From assembly GCA_964023205.1 (NCBI GenBank), contig OZ026842.1:6424408-6488407 (forward strand): a DNA stretch of 64,000 nt, in the 5' to 3' direction. This document shows positions 60,901 to 64,000 of this stretch, piece by piece. The notes beneath the pieces were generated by a model. The model made no database searches. It saw only the letters and a program-made list of their open reading frames with translations, and had not been told where the DNA came from. The DNA comes from Lutraria lutraria (taxonomy: Eukaryota > Mollusca > Bivalvia > Venerida > Mactridae). A program made the translations under genes and the position numbers. The stretch's first letter is position 1. Each line of letters opens with the position of its first letter.

Positions 60901-63117
60901 GAATTCTTCTTAAAATTTTTCTATGTCAAGGGCCCATAAATCTGGAAGTACTAGTCCGATCTTAACCGAACTCGTCCATGACCTGTAAGTCATACACATT
61001 CACTGTTTATGTATATGATTAGGATTGGTTAGTACATGGAGGTGCCAGAGTGTTTACAAACAAGCTAAACTATAGCGAATTTTCTATATCAAGGGCCCAT
61101 AATTCTAAAAGTCATAGTCCGATTTACCCCATAATCAGATTTATTCAAGACCTTTAGTTTATACATATTGACTGTCAATATGATAAGAATTAGTGAAGAA
61201 ATGAATGCGCTAGAGTGTAAACAAGCTACAAAATAACAAATATAAGTCAGGGGTCCATAACACTGGGAACACATCTGGTTTTGCCCATAATTCAATTCAT
61301 TCGAGATATTTTGGCCATATGCATTGTGACCTGGTTTGATTAAGATTGATTAAGAGCTCTGGATTCTTGAGGGAAACACAGGAAGTGTGTACGGACGCCG
61401 GACATTAATCGATCCTGAGCCATACATAGGCTCGGGTGAACTATATTACGGTTTCCATTTTTCCTTAAATATTTCTATGCCAATAAAAACTATAATGGAT
61501 CATCCAATGAATGGGTTTTCAGGTGTTGATGAACATGGCGAACCTAATCATGCCAGCATGTATAAATATCTATGGTCAAATGATCCTAAAGAAGCATACG
61601 AGTTACCAGACTACACTTTCAATGAACATTTTGGGAAGGCTACACCATCGTTTGCTCCACGTTCTGCAATAAGAGACTACTTAGAAGGTATGCTGGATTA
61701 TATAAAGTATGGTACATTACTATATGCAAATTATACACAATGACGAACTGTAGATTTTTCAGAATATATTTATTCATTCATGTTTACTGATTTGATGTAA
61801 TTGATAACAAATTTATTACTAAGTACCTTAATATTCGTAATATGAACAACGGATTCATTATTTAGTAATTTACGACCGCTAGTATTGTTTACTGATTAGG
61901 TAGATGGTTACGTAAAACTGACAAGGATTTGAAGACTTTCATAAAGTTCAACACAGTCGTCCGATGGGTAAAGTACAATAACAACAAACATAGCTATACT
62001 GTCGTGGTTGAAAATCTGGAGACAAGGGAAACTCATGAGGAAATATTTACTCACGTCATTGTAGCTGTCGGCATCTTCAGCACGCCATACTTGCCGGATA
62101 TCCCTGGTATGAAGGACTTTAATGGTCGGGTGATCCATTCCCATGATTTCAGGGATGCCAGAGATTTCGAAGAACAGAAAGTTCTCATAATAGGCTCCAG
62201 TTATTCTGGAGAAGATACAGCTCTTCAGTTGATCAAATTCCGGGCTGCTAAGAAAATATACTTAAGTTATAAAACCATACCGAAAAGTGCCACGTGTACT
62301 CCCCCAAAGGAAATTGAAGAGAAACCATTGGTTGTCAGAATGGATGCAAATAAAGCTTACTTCATTGACGGTACAGAAGCAGAGGTGGATTCGGTAATTC
62401 TATGCACTGGATACAAAAATCATTTCCCCTTCCTGGAAAGTCGGTTTAGAATAAAGGAGGAGACTAGCCTATTTCCCTCCGATCTGTATATGGGTACTTT
62501 ATTCTACAAAGAAGGCAATAATAGCTTGTTCTATGTTGGTGTACAAAATCAGTTTTACACATTCCCTTACTTAGAAGCATTGGCCATCTGGACATGCAGG
62601 TAATAGTTTGGGTTTTTTACTTCGAAATATTGATTATCCGTTTTTTTGTTGTTGTTTTTTCTTAAATCTGCAAGCGAATATTTAGGATATACATGTACGA
62701 CTTATCGGAAAACTGATCGGAACCAAAATCTACTTATACGTTATTGTACAGGTATTAGCCTTTCATTTCAGATACATTATTGGTGCACTGCAAGGAGAAC
62801 CAAAAACTCAGAAAGAAATGGATAAAGATTCCCAATCTTGGGTACAAAGGGCAAACACTCTCGTATCTGAGAATGATATTCTCCAGTTCCAAACATCTCA
62901 TATTGATACATTGGTAGAAAAATCGGAATATAACCTACAGCTGACCAAAGCTGAAATACTCGAGAAGTGGTTAGATATCCGTAAGGAAATAGACGGCCTA
63001 GCAAACTACAGAGACCACGTGTTCACAAGCGCTTATACTGGACAACCAGGATTAAAACAAAGACCTTTCATGCAAAACTTCGATGATAGTTTGGAGGCTT
63101 TTCTTAACGTTAATTAA
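57997..63117 (+). CDS. FMO copy 4: complete flavin-containing monooxygenase (4 exons)
   Basis: Exons 57997-58147, 61523-61687, 61900-62599 and 62772-63117 (phases 1, 1, 2) total 1362 nt, or 453 residues plus stop. It is two residues shorter than copy 3, at the start of exon 3 (RKTDKDL against RKTTGNIDL). ATG at 57997 gives [15 protein letters not shown]. Motifs are complete: GAGPSG (FAD), [11 protein letters not shown] (FMO signature), a second glycine motif [10 protein letters not shown] (NADPH; GSSYSG rather than the GASLSG of copy 3), and [12 protein letters not shown]. Same NADPH- and O2-dependent N/S-oxygenation chemistry expected, acting on unknown substrates. A poly(A) signal AATAAA is at about 63306. 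Intron 1 contains a LINE and a tandem repeat array. Confidence 0.93.
58690..60236 (+). mobile_element. 5'-truncated LINE with RT domain (FMO copy 4 intron 1)
   Basis: The main open frame, 58738-59487, has reverse transcriptase blocks [20 protein letters not shown], the catalytic [21 protein letters not shown] and [15 protein letters not shown] ends it at [10 protein letters not shown], after which the same family's C-terminus continues in pieces: [21 protein letters not shown] near 59690, and [20 protein letters not shown] near 59890-59945, closing at 60129. The 3' end is AAATAAAGATAT at about 60218. Sense orientation relative to the host gene. The 5' end, with the endonuclease, is missing. 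Confidence 0.92.
60630..60646. repeat. Poly-C tract
   Basis: Run of about 15 C within FMO copy 4 intron 1; prone to length error. Confidence 0.7.
60918..61290. repeat. Tandem repeat, period about 162 bp, 2.3 units
   Basis: Units start near 60921, 61083 and 61243, each opening with a TATGTCAAGGGCCCATAA-like block followed by TAGTCCGAT, CATTGACTGT/TTCACTGTT and GTGTAAACAAGCTA blocks. Diverged 15-25% by eye. Non-coding, in FMO copy 4 intron 1. Confidence 0.7.
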
Positions 63118-64000
63118 TTTACTGTCAAGTTTTTGAGTTTCTGTCTTACTGAGCAAAGATGTATTTTATTCATTGCGATTTTATATTTAATTTATTCAAT
63201 TTCTGGACTGCTACATCTGCACTTTTAACCGTCAATTTTTTTTCTTCATACGCGGCGGTTAAAAGTCGTGATAAGGTGCCGTTCCTAATAATTAAAGTTG
63301 GACTAAATAAAATTATTATGTCTGTACATAGCACTGTATGTGGTTATTTTGTGCACTTTCAAGATATTTTTATTCACTTCAATGTCTGTATGGAAATCTA
63401 GTCATAAAACACATATTGATCACCAGCGTAATTTATTTTAGTTTCTCAGTTGCAATATGAGTGATAATTAATTCTAAATTGATCAAAAGCATAACAACAG
63501 CTTTGACGAACATCAAACACATTAACACCTTGAGTGCATAGCATTGTGTGATACAAAGTATCTTGAAATTCTTCGGTAATTGTGATACTTCAGTTAGTCT
63601 CGCATGTGCTGCTAAGGAGGACAACCTACGCTGTTCATATTGTGTAACGTTGACTATAACGCTGTTAATACTCACATGTATAACCAAATAAATACTCTGC
63701 ACTCTATGAATGTATATAAGCAAAATATCCACAGGTTGATGTGGGTAGCACGTGACCTGGTGTACACATTATCAAATTCACTGTACCACAATGATAACAC
63801 CAGAGCGGTCACTTTATTGTATCGTAACCTTTACTTATGTCGCAGGGATGTAGTAGATGGCCATAATGGTCCACCGTATTTGGTACATATATATACATCC
63901 GATTCTTCATACATGTATTTTGTATATTCTTTATAAGCCTTATCATTTATGATTAAATTATTAATTTTACATTTAAAACTCCATTTCGTCTGTGGGGTCA
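63118..64000. other. 3' flank of FMO copy 4, no gene confirmed
   Basis: The first part is the 3' UTR with shared ATCTTTGCTC-type flank seen inverted near 540. A 98-codon frame from 63640 lacks any recognised feature. Confidence 0.4.

Noticed and set aside
63640..63936. 98-codon frame near the right edge
   Set aside because: No recognisable domain, and the minus strand is equally open.
1..64000. CRISPR arrays, operons, prophage or bacterial defence genes
   Set aside because: Intron-containing genes, GT-AG junctions and LINE/SINE content show animal DNA; no regularly spaced repeats were found.

Overview
This window is AT-rich animal genomic DNA: genes are split by GT-AG introns, exons are short, and more than half the span is transposon debris. 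The gene families (a tandem invertebrate-type flavin-containing monooxygenase (FMO) array, TNF-superfamily ligands, a secreted scavenger-receptor protein and a CBM14 chitin-binding exon), together with GAACA-tailed LINEs, tRNA-headed SINEs, hAT- and Tc1-like relics and short TIR elements, point to a lophotrochozoan, most likely a bivalve mollusc. That placement is inference from gene and repeat style; no species can be named.

Layout. 0.4-1.0 kb: a rearranged FMO pseudogene, with an inverted 3' end fused to a sense fragment of exon 3. 1.1-1.3 kb: the last exon of a chitin-binding protein. 2.1-3.9 kb: two palindromic elements, one a 1.2 kb foldback element with target-site duplication. 7.3-10.1 kb: a three-exon secreted protein (signal peptide, PAN/apple-like domain, SRCR domain). 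11.1-12.0 kb: a hAT-like non-autonomous element. 15.0-16.3 kb: a 5'-truncated LINE. 17.2-22.7 kb, minus strand: a complete five-exon TNF-superfamily ligand with a kappaB-like site next to a TATA box. 24-29 kb: MITE, decayed LINE and a coding relic. 29.6-31.1 kb: a three-exon gene for a 69-residue secreted peptide, too short for ordinary ORF calling. 32.4-33.3 kb, minus strand: the two C-terminal exons of a second TNF-like ligand. 33.8-37 kb: a TIR element and a LINE remnant. 37-42 kb, 47.7-54.1 kb and 57.4-63.1 kb: FMO copies 2, 3 and 4.

The FMO copies share one exon plan (151, 165, about 700 and 346 nt; phases 1, 1, 2). Copies 3 and 4 are complete and predicted to encode 455 and 453 residues; copy 2 lacks exon 1 and most of exon 2 and has three in-frame stops; copy 1 is a fragment. 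The sequence upstream of copy 4 is repeated upstream of copy 2, together with a minus-strand exon for a small Cys-rich secreted protein, so the duplicated unit was probably a divergent gene pair sharing an intergenic promoter. Intron 1 of both intact copies has been filled by LINE, Tc1 and tandem-repeat insertions.

There is no CRISPR, operon or bacterial-type system. The least ordinary items are the 69-residue secreted peptide precursor with a C-terminal Gly-Lys, the kappaB/TATA promoter of the TNF ligand, a 38-bp TATA-containing sequence present in two unrelated places, and the FMO array's rearrangements.
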